Assembly (NCBI RefSeq): GCF_019145235.1
Contig: NZ_JAHSTV010000007.1
Location: 310,001-374,000, forward strand
Origin: Pseudomonas farris
Lineage (GTDB): Bacteria > Pseudomonadota > Gammaproteobacteria > Pseudomonadales > Pseudomonadaceae
Direction of reading: 5' to 3'
Length of the DNA stretch: 64,000 nucleotides
Positions within the stretch are counted from its first letter, which is position 1, and each line of letters begins with the position of its first letter. Position numbers and translations under genes: made by a program. A model generated the notes under the pieces. It ran no database searches. It was not told the origin of the DNA and saw only the letters and a list, made by a program, of their open reading frames with translations. Positions 25,459-34,931 of this stretch are shown here, one piece after another.

Positions 25459-25583
25459 GGTGAGCTCCAATCACAGGTGGGATTGGCGCTACGTTAATGC
25501 GGACCTGCCGTTGAACAAATAGCCAATTATTGGGAAGTTGAGGATGCCAATAGACCAGAAGATTTTCAGTGACTGTGCTGGCG

Positions 25584-25610
25584 CTTTCGCGAGCAGGCTC
25601 GCGAAGGGGC
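25584..25610. repeat. single REP core palindrome
   Basis: TTCGCGAGCAGGCTCGCGAA is a solitary, near-perfect 20-base palindrome made from a REP core. It lies downstream of the MscS-like gene and may serve as a hairpin. Confidence 0.6.
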
Positions 25611-25630
25611 CGGAACAGGCAACCAACACA

Positions 25631-27076
25631 TCAGCCGCTACGCTTGCGCAACCACTGCAAAAACCCCTTCTTCGCCACCACCTTCGGCACCTCCTGAATC
25701 AGCGTCTGAGCCGTATGCATACGAAAATCCAGCAAGGCCTTCATTGCTTCGCTGATGTCATGCCGCGCGTCCAGGCACGGCTTGAGGTATTCCTTCTCGA
25801 TGCGGTAGAGCGTGCAAAAGGTCTTGGCCGAAAAGTCGGCGAGCGCGGATTCATCGGAAAGAATCCCGGCCTCGCCAATCACCTCACCCGGCCCCATGCG
25901 CCCGGCCTCGAACTTTTTACCACCGCGGCTCAGGGCGACTGACACCACGCCGGATTCGATGATGAACAGGTGATCGCTGACCTCCCCCGCCGGCAGGATC
26001 ATTTCCCCGGCGCGGAAGGTTTGCAGCTTCATGTTCTGACTGAAGGTTTCTCTCTCTTCCTGACGCAGGGTCGAGAAGATGTTCGAGCTTTCCAGCAGCG
26101 CCCGCGGCCGCGACAGCGCAGCAGGCGCGTTGGGCTCGACGCTCGATAACAGGCTGACGCCGGACGCCTGCAAGTGCCGGAATGCCAGGTCGAACAGTTG
26201 ATTACGCACCATGCGTTTCTGATCCATGGAGATCACGAAGCCACTGATTTCGTAGTCCACGCCAGTGCTGCCGGAGCTTTTCAACGAAACACTCGGCGCC
26301 GGTTTATTCAACAGAAAGCGGCACCCCTGCATGGCCCGCTCCAGTGCATCAATCACCGTTTGCGGACGCGCATGGGGGCTTACTTGCAAGCTGATCGACA
26401 CCCCGAAAATGTCACTGGGCCGGCTGAAGTTGATGATTTTGGCCTTGGCCGCCAACGAGTTGGGAATCACCGCCATGCTACCTTGCGCGGTCTGCAGGCG
26501 CGTGGCGCGCCAGTCGATGTCGGTGACTCGGCCTTCGGTGCCGTCGATGGAGATCCAGTCATCCAGTTGATAGGGTTTGGTGGTGTTCAGGACAATCCCG
26601 GAGAACACGTCGCTGAGGGTACTTTGCAAGGCCAGGCCGACGATGATCGCCAACGCGCCGGACGTTGCCAGCACGCCCTTGACCGGCAACTCGAGTACGT
26701 ATGCCAGGGCAGCGATGACCGCGATCAGGAAAATCACCGCGCCGAGCAAGTCCTGCAACAAACGCCCGGTGTGCCCGACCCGCTGCATCATCACCGCGCC
26801 GAGCAACACCGTCAGGGTGCGCGCTGCGTACAGCCACCAGCCGATCTGCAAACCGGTCGCCGCCAGGTGCAACGGTACATTGTCGACCCAGGGCGCCGGC
26901 GCCATGGGGTTCAAGCCTTCGTTGAACAGCAGCACGCTGAACAATGAGAAAATCACCAGCCGCACCGCCAGTTTCCAATTGCTGCCGCTGGCGGTGATCA
27001 AACGCCACAACACCAGATCGATCAGGATCAGAATCAGCGCGCTGAGCAACGGGTGATCGGTAAGCAGTGACAGCAT
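25631..27076 (-). CDS. MscS-like mechanosensitive channel with C-terminal cNMP-binding domain
   Basis: A 481-residue inner-membrane channel. Several N-terminal helices (residues 1-150) lead to the pore helix and MscS core (GVLATSGALAIIVGLALQST, FSGIVLNTTKPYQLDDWISI, GRVTDIDWRATRLQT, VIPNS; about 130-210). The C-terminal part (about 335-460) is a cyclic-nucleotide-binding domain with MILPAGEVSDHLFIIESGVV and MGPGEVIGEAGILSDE. The usual phosphate-binding Arg-Ala is replaced, so nucleotide specificity is uncertain. It could couple osmotic release to a nucleotide signal. ATG 27076 is preferred over TTG 27079. Single gene. Confidence 0.88.
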   Translation of the reverse strand: MLSLLTDHPLLSALILILIDLVLWRLITASGSNWKLAVRLVIFSLFSVLLFNEGLNPMAPAPWVDNVPLHLAATGLQIGWWLYAARTLTVLLGAVMMQRVGHTGRLLQDLLGAVIFLIAVIAALAYVLELPVKGVLATSGALAIIVGLALQSTLSDVFSGIVLNTTKPYQLDDWISIDGTEGRVTDIDWRATRLQTAQGSMAVIPNSLAAKAKIINFSRPSDIFGVSISLQVSPHARPQTVIDALERAMQGCRFLLNKPAPSVSLKSSGSTGVDYEISGFVISMDQKRMVRNQLFDLAFRHLQASGVSLLSSVEPNAPAALSRPRALLESSNIFSTLRQEERETFSQNMKLQTFRAGEMILPAGEVSDHLFIIESGVVSVALSRGGKKFEAGRMGPGEVIGEAGILSDESALADFSAKTFCTLYRIEKEYLKPCLDARHDISEAMKALLDFRMHTAQTLIQEVPKVVAKKGFLQWLRKRSG

Positions 27077-27160
27077 CAAGCAACTCCAGCAAGGGCCAAT
27101 GGCGCGAAGATCTCAGAGGCACAGTGTAGGAGCAATTGATGGCCTGAGAACAATGCAAAA

Positions 27161-27255
27161 CACTGTGGGAGCGAGCCTGCTCGCGATGGCGGTAGAACAG
27201 ACACATTTGCAGTGACTGTCAGACCGCTATCGCGAGCAGGCTCGCTCCCACAGTG
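27161..27255. repeat. paired inverted REP element, GAGCCTGCTCGC subtype
   Basis: Outer sequence CACTGTGGGAGCGAGCCTGC and its reverse complement enclose a 45-base spacer. It separates ycaC from the MscS-like gene. Confidence 0.92.
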
Positions 27256-27263
27256 GATCAGTG

Positions 27264-27890
27264 TTACTTGGCGTTAGTGAGGGTGTTGTAGCTGGTCATC
27301 AGGTTGCGGTAGTCCGGGATGTGGTTGGAGAACAGAGTCGCCAGACCTTCCACGTCGTTGCGCCAGTCGCGATGCAGTTCACAGGCCAGGCCGAACCAGG
27401 TCATCAACTGGGCACCCGAGGACGACATGCGATCCCATGCCGATTGACGGGTCAGTTCGTTGAACGTGCCGGAAGCATCGGTCACCACGAACACCTCAAA
27501 GCCTTCGGCCAGGGCCGACAGTGCCGGGAAAGCCACGCAAACTTCGGTCACCACACCCGCAATAATCAGTTGCTTCTTACCGGTGGCCTTGATCGCCTTG
27601 ACGAAATCTTCGTTGTCCCAGGCATTGATCTGACCAGGGCGAGCGATGTACGGCGCGTCCGGGAATAATGCCTTGAGTTCCGGTACCAGTGGGCCATTGG
27701 GGCCGGTTTCAAAACTGGTGGTCAGAATCGTTGGCAGCTTGAAGTACTTGGCCAGGTCGGCCAGGGCCAGCACGTTGTTCTTGAAACGATCCGGATCGAT
27801 GTCGCGCACCAGAGAAAGCAAACCCGCCTGGTGATCGACCAGCAGAACGGCGGCGTTATCTTTGTCGAGACGTTTGTAGGAAGTAGTCAT
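27264..27890 (-). CDS. ycaC: YcaC-type isochorismatase-family hydrolase
   Basis: A 208-residue cysteine hydrolase. The catalytic Asp is in AVLLVDHQAGL (about residue 19), the Lys in the region ATGKKQLIIAG, and the nucleophile Cys in GVVTEVCVAFPAL (about residue 118) after the usual cis-peptide. Length and the C-terminal SNHIPDYRNLMTSYN are YcaC-like. The ATG at 27890 follows GAGGA. Downstream of the pirin gene, same strand, 113 bases apart; a pirin-YcaC pair under a divergent LysR regulator is a frequent arrangement. Natural substrate unknown. Confidence 0.9.
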   Translation of the reverse strand: MTTSYKRLDKDNAAVLLVDHQAGLLSLVRDIDPDRFKNNVLALADLAKYFKLPTILTTSFETGPNGPLVPELKALFPDAPYIARPGQINAWDNEDFVKAIKATGKKQLIIAGVVTEVCVAFPALSALAEGFEVFVVTDASGTFNELTRQSAWDRMSSSGAQLMTWFGLACELHRDWRNDVEGLATLFSNHIPDYRNLMTSYNTLTNAK

Positions 27891-28003
27891 GGGGTAATCC
27901 TCGCTTTTTATCGATGCCGAACGGGCCGGCGTAAGTGAACTCTGTTTTTTCGTTTCAACGCGGCCAGGCAAACCCGGCACGCCACAGCGCTACAACAATG
28001 ACT

Positions 28004-28870
28004 TCAAACGGGCATCCGGCCGAACTGGCCCGAATGGAAGTCGGCAAAAGCCTGATGAATCTCTTGCTCGGTGTTCATCACGAACGGGCCGTGGCCGACG
28101 ATGGGCTCGTCGATCGGCTCGCCGCTCAGCAGCAGCACCACGGCGTCGTTATTGGCTTCCAGACTGAGCTGATCACCGTCGCGTTCGAACAGCGCCAACT
28201 GCCCTTCACGCACCAGTTCCTTTTGATTGACCTGAACCGTGCCACGCAGCACCACCAGTGCGGTGTTGCGCCCTTCGTGCAGATCCAGGGTCAGCAACTT
28301 GCCGGCGTTCAAGCGAACGTCCCACACATCGATTGGCGTAAAGGTGCGCGCCGGGCCGCTGTGGCCTTCGAATTCACCGGCGATCAAACGCAAGCTGCCA
28401 GTGTTGTTCTTCAGTGGGATGTTCGGGATGTCACCGTCGAGAATCGTCTGGTAACCGGGCTCGGCCATCTTGTCCCTGGCCGGCAGGTTGACCCACAGCT
28501 GCACCATTTCCAGAGTGCCGCCGCTCTTGGCGAAACCTTCGGAGTGGAACTCTTCATGAAGAATCCCCGAGGCCGCCGTCATCCATTGCACATCGCCAGG
28601 GCCGATCTTGCCGCCGCTGCCGGTGGAGTCGCGGTGTTCCACTTCGCCCTTGTAAACAATAGTCACGGTTTCGAAACCGCGGTGCGGATGCTGACCAACG
28701 CCACGACGCTCGGTGGTCGGGGTGAATTCGGCGGGACCGGCGTGATCCAGCAGCAGAAACGGGCTGATGTGTTTGCCCAGGTTGTCGTAGGAAAACAGCG
28801 TGCGAACCGGAAAACCGTCGCCGACCCAATGAGGTCGTGGGCTGGTGTAGATACCGATGATGTTTTTCAT
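28004..28870 (-). CDS. pirin family protein
   Basis: A 288-residue bicupin protein. The N-terminal cupin holds metal-ligand His residues in GVGQHPHRGFETVTIVYKGEVEHRDS and the Glu/His in GILHEEFHSE. The C-terminal domain (RTFTPIDVWDVRLNAG, VVLRGTVQVNQ) lacks the metal set, as in other pirins. Some pirins are quercetinases; others affect pyruvate dehydrogenase or redox signalling. The ATG at 28870 has an excellent GGAGGAAAAG ribosome site. It is divergent from a LysR-type regulator 105 bases away. Confidence 0.92.
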   Translation of the reverse strand: MKNIIGIYTSPRPHWVGDGFPVRTLFSYDNLGKHISPFLLLDHAGPAEFTPTTERRGVGQHPHRGFETVTIVYKGEVEHRDSTGSGGKIGPGDVQWMTAASGILHEEFHSEGFAKSGGTLEMVQLWVNLPARDKMAEPGYQTILDGDIPNIPLKNNTGSLRLIAGEFEGHSGPARTFTPIDVWDVRLNAGKLLTLDLHEGRNTALVVLRGTVQVNQKELVREGQLALFERDGDQLSLEANNDAVVLLLSGEPIDEPIVGHGPFVMNTEQEIHQAFADFHSGQFGRMPV

Positions 28871-28975
28871 CTTTTCCTCCAAATCTGTTGTGTGACGCGA
28901 TGGACAAAGCTTAAAACCGACGCCTTTGCTGCGCTAGACTGCAAAAATCAGCCTTAGCGTTCTATTTGGAGAACG

Positions 28976-29884
28976 ATGGTGGAAGACCTCAACACCCTGT
29001 ACTACTTCACCCAAGTGGTGGAACACCACGGTTTCGCCCCGGCCGGGCGCGCGCTGGACATGCCAAAATCCAAGCTCAGCCGACGCATCGCCGAGCTCGA
29101 AGAGCGCCTCGGTGTGCGCTTGCTGCACCGCACCAGCCGGCATTGCTCGCTGACCGAAATCGGCCAGGCTTATTACCAGCGTTGCCTGGCCATGCGGGTG
29201 GAAGCCGAAAGCGCCGCCGAATTGATCGAACGCAATCGCTCCGAACCCCAGGGCCTGGTGCGCATCAGTTGCCCGACGGCGCTGCTGAATTCCTGGGTCG
29301 GGCCGATGATGACCCGCTACATGCTCAGATACCCATTGGTGGAGTTGTTCATCGAAAGCACCAACCGCCGGGTCGATCTGATCCACGAAGGGTTCGATAT
29401 CGCTCTGCGCGTGCGCTTTCCACCGCTGGAAAACACCGACATGGTGATGAAGGTGCTGGGTAATAGCACTCAATGCCTGGTTGGCATTCCGGCGTTTTTG
29501 CAGCGCTTGTCGTCACCGGCCACGCCGGCTGATCTCAGCGGTCTGCCGAGCGTGCATTGGGGTGGCGCGCAGCGTGAATATCAGTGGGAATTGTTCGGCG
29601 CCGACGGTGCCAGCGCGCTGATTCGTCATACCCCGCGGATGGTCACCGACGACTTGCTGGCCTTGCGTCACGCGGTGCTCGCCGGCATCGGCATCGCCCA
29701 TCTGCCTAGCGTGGTGGTGCGTGATGACATTGCTGCCGGGCGACTGGTGGAACTGGTGCCGGGCTGGACACCCAAGTGCGGGATCGTGCATGCGATCTTC
29801 CCGTCACGACGCGGATTGTTGCCGTCGGTGCGGACCTTGATCGACTTTCTGGGTGAGGAATTCAGTCATAGCGATATTGCTTAG
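28976..29884 (+). CDS. LysR-family transcriptional regulator
   Basis: A 302-residue regulator. The N-terminal winged helix (LNTLYYFTQVVEHHGFAPAGRALDMPKSKLSRRIAELEERLGVRLLHRTSR) covers residues 4-62. The effector-binding domain follows (GLVRISCPTALL, VELFIESTNRRVDLIHEGFDIALRVRFPP). TTGGAG precedes the ATG. Its divergent orientation with the pirin gene makes regulation of pirin and ycaC likely; the effector is unknown. Confidence 0.92.
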   Translation: MVEDLNTLYYFTQVVEHHGFAPAGRALDMPKSKLSRRIAELEERLGVRLLHRTSRHCSLTEIGQAYYQRCLAMRVEAESAAELIERNRSEPQGLVRISCPTALLNSWVGPMMTRYMLRYPLVELFIESTNRRVDLIHEGFDIALRVRFPPLENTDMVMKVLGNSTQCLVGIPAFLQRLSSPATPADLSGLPSVHWGGAQREYQWELFGADGASALIRHTPRMVTDDLLALRHAVLAGIGIAHLPSVVVRDDIAAGRLVELVPGWTPKCGIVHAIFPSRRGLLPSVRTLIDFLGEEFSHSDIA

Positions 29885-29916
29885 GGCGGAGTTAATTCCG
29901 ACACCGCGTCGCGTCT

Positions 29917-29992
29917 TTCGCGAGCAAGCCCGCTCCCACATTGGAGCTGCGTACACCACAGATCCAATGTGGGAGCGGGCTTGCTCGCGAAG
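29917..29992. repeat. paired inverted REP element
   Basis: TTCGCGAGCAAGCCCGCTCC and its reverse complement flank a short spacer with a second inner repeat (ATTGGAGCTG / GATCCAAT). Between the LysR and aldo/keto reductase genes. Confidence 0.92.
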
Positions 29993-30136
29993 GCGTCAGA
30001 CCAAACACCATCAATGCCACTAAAACATCCCATTCATGACTTACGGTAAACAGTGCTTTGCCCAACCAGCGGTTTTTCTCAAAGGTGCAGCCGGGGATAC
30101 TCCCGTCCATTCCCACTGCAACCCCTGGAGTCATTG

Positions 30137-30940
30137 ATGTCTATCCCCGCATTCGGTCTTGGTACGTTTCGCCTGCAAGGCCAGGTGGTCATCGATTCGG
30201 TGAGCACCGGTCTTGAGCTGGGTTACCGGGTCATCGATACCGCGCAAATCTATGAAAACGAAGCCGAGGTCGGCCAGGCCATTACTGCCAGCGGCATTGC
30301 TCGTGAAGAGCTGTTCATCACCAGCAAAATCTGGGTCGCCAACTTTGCCAAAGACCGGTTGATCGACAGCCTCAAAGAGAGCCTGAATAAACTGCAAACC
30401 GATTACCTGGACCTGACGCTGATCCACTGGCCATCGCCGGAAGATCAGGTGCCGGTCGAAGAATTCATGGGTGCGCTGCTCGAAGCCAAACGACTGGGCC
30501 TTACCCGGCAGATCGGCGTGTCCAACTTCACGGTCGACCTGATGCAACAGGCTATTGCCGCCATCGGTGCCGAGAACATCGCCACCAACCAGATCGAGCT
30601 GCACCCGTACCTGCAAAACCGCAAGGTTGTCGAATTCGCCCAAAGCCAAGGCATTCAGATCACCTCTTACATGACCCTGGCCTACGGCGAAGTGCTGAAG
30701 GATCCGCTCATCCAGCAGATCGCCGATCGCCTTCAGGCGACACCGGCCCAGGTCACACTGGCGTGGGCCATGCAGCTGGGGTACGCGGTCATCCCCTCTT
30801 CCACCAAACACGCCAACCTGCAAGGCAATCTGCAAGCCTGCGCCCTGACCCTGAGCAACGCCGACATGGCGCTGATCGCAGGCCTGGATCGCGGCCAGCG
30901 GCTGACCAGCCCCAAAGGCATTGCGCCGCAGTGGGATTGA
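30137..30940 (+). CDS. dkgB: aldo/keto reductase, 2,5-diketo-D-gluconate reductase B
   Basis: A 267-residue NADPH-dependent reductase with the full AKR tetrad: Asp in YRVIDTAQIY, Tyr in the same motif (IYENE), Lys in FITSKIW, His in TLIHWPSP. The cofactor-binding C-terminus is VIPSSTKHANLQGNL. Length and sequence are DkgB/YafB-like. It reduces 2,5-diketogluconate, methylglyoxal and other aldehydes. The ATG at 30137 follows GGAG. The stop is three bases from the end of the opposing kinase gene. Confidence 0.92.
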   Translation: MSIPAFGLGTFRLQGQVVIDSVSTGLELGYRVIDTAQIYENEAEVGQAITASGIAREELFITSKIWVANFAKDRLIDSLKESLNKLQTDYLDLTLIHWPSPEDQVPVEEFMGALLEAKRLGLTRQIGVSNFTVDLMQQAIAAIGAENIATNQIELHPYLQNRKVVEFAQSQGIQITSYMTLAYGEVLKDPLIQQIADRLQATPAQVTLAWAMQLGYAVIPSSTKHANLQGNLQACALTLSNADMALIAGLDRGQRLTSPKGIAPQWD

Positions 30941-30943
30941 GTC

Positions 30944-33900
30944 TCAACCTTGGCTCAAGTGCCTGTCCAGCAAGGACATAGCGTGTTGCAGCTGGTCGAC
31001 GGCTTTTTCGACCAGCGCCAGGTCGCCCTTGTCGATAACATGCTCCAGTTGCTCGCAACGCTCGATCAAACGCTGCGCCCGAACCATGCGCGCACCGCCC
31101 TTGATGCGGTGTGCCAAGTCTCGCAGGTCATCGCAATTACCACTAGCGTGCGCCTGGAGCAGATCCTCACGATCGGTCCGATTGGTCACAACCAGTTCGT
31201 GCACCAGATGATCGAGCAACGTACGGTCCGCACCGATGTATTGCTCCAGACCACTCAGGTCTATCTCGGGTATCGATTGCGCTTCGCTTGCAAACCTGGA
31301 CGCCAACCATGCGCTCAAATCTGCCAGCAGGATCGGTTTGAACAGGCAGTCGTCCATCCCCGCCTCCAGGCAGCGAATTTTTTCCTCGGGCTGCGCATTG
31401 GCGGTAAAGCCCAGAATCAGCGTCAACGTTAATCCCTGGGCGCGCTCTTCATCGCGGATTGCACCCGCCAGTTCATAACCACTGAGTCTGGGCATATTGC
31501 AGTCGGTAACCACCAGATCGAACTCATGCTCACGCCACAACTCAAGCCCCCGCTCTCCCTCTTCGACCTCCAGAACACGATGTCCCAGATGGCTTAATTG
31601 CCGTGAAAGCAACAGTCGATTAGCCGGGTGATCGTCGACCACCAGAATCGTCAGTGGCCGCGTCGGCGCCTGCAATCCACTATCCACCGCCTCAATGGAC
31701 GGCAACGGTTGCAATGCGATCAGCTCAAGATTGATGTCCACCCGCGTGCCTTGCCCGAGGACGCTGTCGAGTTGCAACCGGCCACCCATCATTTCGCACA
31801 GGGTGCGGCTGATCACCAGGCCCAACCCGGAGCCGCCGCGAGCTGACTGCTGGTTATTGCTGGCTTGGGCGAACGGGCTGAACAACCGTTGCCGGTCGAC
31901 GTCGCTGATGCCAATGCCGGTGTCTTCAATGCGCACACTGACCGCCAGATGCTCCGGCGTCACGGGCGTCACCCGCAGCGTCACGCTCACCTCGCCCTCA
32001 CGGGTGAACTTGATGGCGTTGCTCAGCAGATTGGACAGCACCTGCTTGAAACGGGTGGGGTCGATCAACACGTCGCAGTCGCTGTGTTCATCCAGATCGA
32101 TGCGCCACGCCAGTTCATTCTGCCGCGCAAGGCCTTCGAAAACCCGACACACCGATTCCACCAGCCGCCGAAGATTGGCCCGCTCAGGTGTCAGGGATAA
32201 ATGCCCGGACTCGATGCGGGCGATGTCCAGAATGTCACCAATCAGCGCCAGCAATTGTTGTGCGGCACCGGACGCCACCTCAATGGCAAAACGATCGGTG
32301 ACACCCTCGTCGGCACGTTTCAGGGCCAATTCAAGCATGCCGATCAGGGCATTCATCGGTGTGCGGATCTCATGACTCATGGTTGCCAGAAAAGTGGTTT
32401 TGGCGCGGTTGGCATCGTCGGCCTCGTTCTTGGCATCCTGCAATTGCTGCAACCACTGCTGACGCTGGCGGATCTGCCGGCGCTGCCAGGCGATCCAGCC
32501 CAGGGCGAGCAACAGCAAGGCGCCAGCCACGGCAAAGGCCTGAAGAATGCCCTGACGATGACGCAGCCAATAGCTGTCATCCAGCACCACATCATGACTC
32601 CAGCGGGCCACCAGATCGTCCATTTCCTGAGGCGAAATGCTCAGCAACGCCTTGTTCAGAATCGAGCGCAACTCCAGCGCGCCGCGATGCGTGGCCAAGG
32701 CAATGCGGGCAGGTTGATCGCCCACGGTGCTGCTGACGCGCAGACGATCAGGGTAATGCCGAGCGATCAGGTAACGGGCGACGATCAATGAACTGAGCGT
32801 CGCATCTGCCTGCCCCTTGATCACCCATTCCATGCCCTCGGCCGGGCTTTGCACTTCGACCAGGCGCACCTGCGGCGCCCGAGCCTGTATGAACCCGAAC
32901 AACGGATGACCGCGATAAATCGCCAGGCGCTTACCGGCCAGATCGTCCAGCGTCCTGGGGCTGCCCGTCGTCGCTGCAATGACCAGCACAAATGGATTGC
33001 TCAGGTAGGCGCGGGTAAAGAGCAACGCGTCTTCACGCTCGGTACTGGGAGTGACCACAGGCAACAGGTCGATCTCGCCGTTCTGGAGTTGCTCGATTTG
33101 CCGGTCCAGTGAGCGGCCGCGTTGCATCTGAAAGGTCAAACCGCTGCGCTGGCTGATCAGCGTCAGCAACTGCGCCGTCAACCCGCTGAGCCGGCCTTGG
33201 GCATCGTAGAACGTCAGCGGGGCAAAGTTGTCGATCGCGCCGACAGTGACCGTCGGATGCCGGTCCAGCCAGCGTTGTTCACTGGGGCTCAAACGCACCT
33301 GCTGTTGCCCCGCCGTATTGGCCCTGCCGGCACTCCAGCGCGCCTCTATGACCGAGCGCTGGTCCATCGGAATCGCTGCCAGAGCCTTGTCGACGATGTT
33401 TTTGAGACGCGGGTTGTCCTTCGCCAAAGCGAAGCCGAACGGATTGGCATCCAGTCCGGAAGGACCCGCCAAATGGACATTATTGAGGTAGTTATTGTTG
33501 ATCAGGTAATTGGCGCTGATGAAATCGCCGAGGTACACATCGTCTGGCCCGAACGCTACCGCTCCGAGCGCGTCGAGCGCCGAGGGATAACGCTGCAAAC
33601 TTGCATCAGGATAAAACGCTTCAACGGTCTGCGCCTGCAAATAGTCATCGACCATGGCGATACGTTTGCCGGCAAGGTCGACGGGCATTCGCTCGTCCCG
33701 TCGGGTGACCAGCATCGGCTGATCTTCGGCATAGGCTCGGGACCGGGTCAGCGCGGGGTCGGCCGCTTCGAAGTTGTTCGATGTTCCGAGCAGATCCAGT
33801 TCATGGCGTTTGAGGGCGTCCATGGCGGCTTCACGAGTGGCGTAACGCAGCACGTCGATTTTGACATGCAGCAGTTGCCCCAGCAGCTCGGCGTAATCGG

Positions 33901-34144
33901 CCGTGATGCCCTCCAGCTCATCGCGGTGGCGCGTCACTTCGAACGGCGGATAATCCGCCCCCGTTACCCCGAGGCGCAAGGCCCGTTTATCGCGCAGCCA
34001 TTGCCAGTCCTTTTCATCCAGCTTGACCTGAAAGCCCTCCGCCGTGGAGCGACCCAGCAGGTGCAACCGCTGCGGCTCATCGGCCATCGCCGCAGGCAAC
34101 TGCGTTAAAAAACTCAGTGCCAAGGCCAACAGCAACATGCGCAT
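30944..34144 (-). CDS. BvgS/EvgS-type hybrid sensor kinase
   Basis: About 1066 residues. A signal peptide (MRMLLLALALSFLTQLPAAMA) and two tandem periplasmic solute-binding (Venus-flytrap) domains (about 50-270 and 300-520) precede a membrane segment (AFAVAGALLLLALGWIAW). Then come HisKA (ATMSHEIRTPMNALIGM), HATPase (RFKQVLSNLLSNAIKFT, EDTGIGIS, GGSGLGLVIS), a receiver (LTILVVDDHPANRLLLS, VVTDCNMPRLSG) and an Hpt domain (DLAHRIKGGARMV). This is a full four-step phosphorelay. A GTG at 34156 directly after the regulator stop is the alternative start; ATG 34144 has a better-spaced GAG. The partner regulator lies immediately upstream. Confidence 0.92.
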   Translation of the reverse strand: MRMLLLALALSFLTQLPAAMADEPQRLHLLGRSTAEGFQVKLDEKDWQWLRDKRALRLGVTGADYPPFEVTRHRDELEGITADYAELLGQLLHVKIDVLRYATREAAMDALKRHELDLLGTSNNFEAADPALTRSRAYAEDQPMLVTRRDERMPVDLAGKRIAMVDDYLQAQTVEAFYPDASLQRYPSALDALGAVAFGPDDVYLGDFISANYLINNNYLNNVHLAGPSGLDANPFGFALAKDNPRLKNIVDKALAAIPMDQRSVIEARWSAGRANTAGQQQVRLSPSEQRWLDRHPTVTVGAIDNFAPLTFYDAQGRLSGLTAQLLTLISQRSGLTFQMQRGRSLDRQIEQLQNGEIDLLPVVTPSTEREDALLFTRAYLSNPFVLVIAATTGSPRTLDDLAGKRLAIYRGHPLFGFIQARAPQVRLVEVQSPAEGMEWVIKGQADATLSSLIVARYLIARHYPDRLRVSSTVGDQPARIALATHRGALELRSILNKALLSISPQEMDDLVARWSHDVVLDDSYWLRHRQGILQAFAVAGALLLLALGWIAWQRRQIRQRQQWLQQLQDAKNEADDANRAKTTFLATMSHEIRTPMNALIGMLELALKRADEGVTDRFAIEVASGAAQQLLALIGDILDIARIESGHLSLTPERANLRRLVESVCRVFEGLARQNELAWRIDLDEHSDCDVLIDPTRFKQVLSNLLSNAIKFTREGEVSVTLRVTPVTPEHLAVSVRIEDTGIGISDVDRQRLFSPFAQASNNQQSARGGSGLGLVISRTLCEMMGGRLQLDSVLGQGTRVDINLELIALQPLPSIEAVDSGLQAPTRPLTILVVDDHPANRLLLSRQLSHLGHRVLEVEEGERGLELWREHEFDLVVTDCNMPRLSGYELAGAIRDEERAQGLTLTLILGFTANAQPEEKIRCLEAGMDDCLFKPILLADLSAWLASRFASEAQSIPEIDLSGLEQYIGADRTLLDHLVHELVVTNRTDREDLLQAHASGNCDDLRDLAHRIKGGARMVRAQRLIERCEQLEHVIDKGDLALVEKAVDQLQHAMSLLDRHLSQG

Positions 34145-34156
34145 GATCGGGCTCAC

Positions 34157-34777
34157 TCAGATCAAACGATTACGCTTGGCGAAGTCCCGCAAGTGCACCG
34201 CCGCGTTCACCCCGAGCTTTTCGATCAAGCGAGTCTTGTAGGTGCTGACAGTCTTGTGGCTCAAGTGCATAAGCTCGCCGATCGCCTTGTTGGTCATGCC
34301 CCGGGCCAGGTATTGCAGGATGGTCAGTTCGCGGTTGGAGAGTTTGTCGATCATCTGTTTTTCGCTGCGTTGCAGGGGGTTCTGCGAACCCGAAGGCAGC
34401 CGTGCGAAATAGGTGTAACCGGTCATGACCGCATGCACGGCCTTTTGCAATTGACTCAGGACGTTGGTCTTGGAGACATACGCCATGGCGCCGGCGCGCA
34501 TGCAACGCTCTTGAAAAAACAGCGGATCCAGGGACGTGAAAACCAGTACCTGACATGACCAATCACTGGTCCTGATCCGGTCCAGAAGCTCCAGCCCATC
34601 GCCTTCGGGCATGACCAGATCCAGCACCACCAGCGAGGGTGAATGCTCTCGCAGCATCGACAACGCCTCGCTACCGCTGGCAGCCTCATGAATCCGTTTG
34701 AAACCCTCCTTCTCCAGTACGATTTTGACTGCGGCGCGTACCACCGGATGATCGTCCACAATCAGCACTGACTTCAT
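34157..34777 (-). CDS. BvgA/EvgA-type LuxR-family response regulator
   Basis: A 206-residue regulator. The receiver (SVLIVDDHPVVR, phospho-Asp in LVVLDLVMPEGDG, about D54; Lys in YVSKTN) joins a LuxR-type helix-turn-helix (LSNRELTILQYLARGMTNKAIGELMHLSHKTVSTYKTRLIEKL, about 145-190). It should take phosphate from the Hpt domain of the hybrid kinase encoded directly downstream. CAGGGAG lies before the ATG at 34777. Target genes unknown. Confidence 0.93.
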   Translation of the reverse strand: MKSVLIVDDHPVVRAAVKIVLEKEGFKRIHEAASGSEALSMLREHSPSLVVLDLVMPEGDGLELLDRIRTSDWSCQVLVFTSLDPLFFQERCMRAGAMAYVSKTNVLSQLQKAVHAVMTGYTYFARLPSGSQNPLQRSEKQMIDKLSNRELTILQYLARGMTNKAIGELMHLSHKTVSTYKTRLIEKLGVNAAVHLRDFAKRNRLI

Positions 34778-34931
34778 GGAAACTCCCTGTGCAAAAACCT
34801 GACGATTACGCACCAATACATGCCGGATAACGACGAACCGGACGCAACGGCTGCGCTAAGACTTTTGCATGGAAGGCAGAAAGAATGTACCTGACAGAAG
34901 TGATAGTACCGACGAACGGTAGCCCCGAAAA

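Noticed and set aside
30944..34144. Two separate amino-acid-binding proteins fused by assembly error to a kinase
   Set aside because: Tandem flytrap domains before the membrane segment are the normal BvgS/EvgS architecture.
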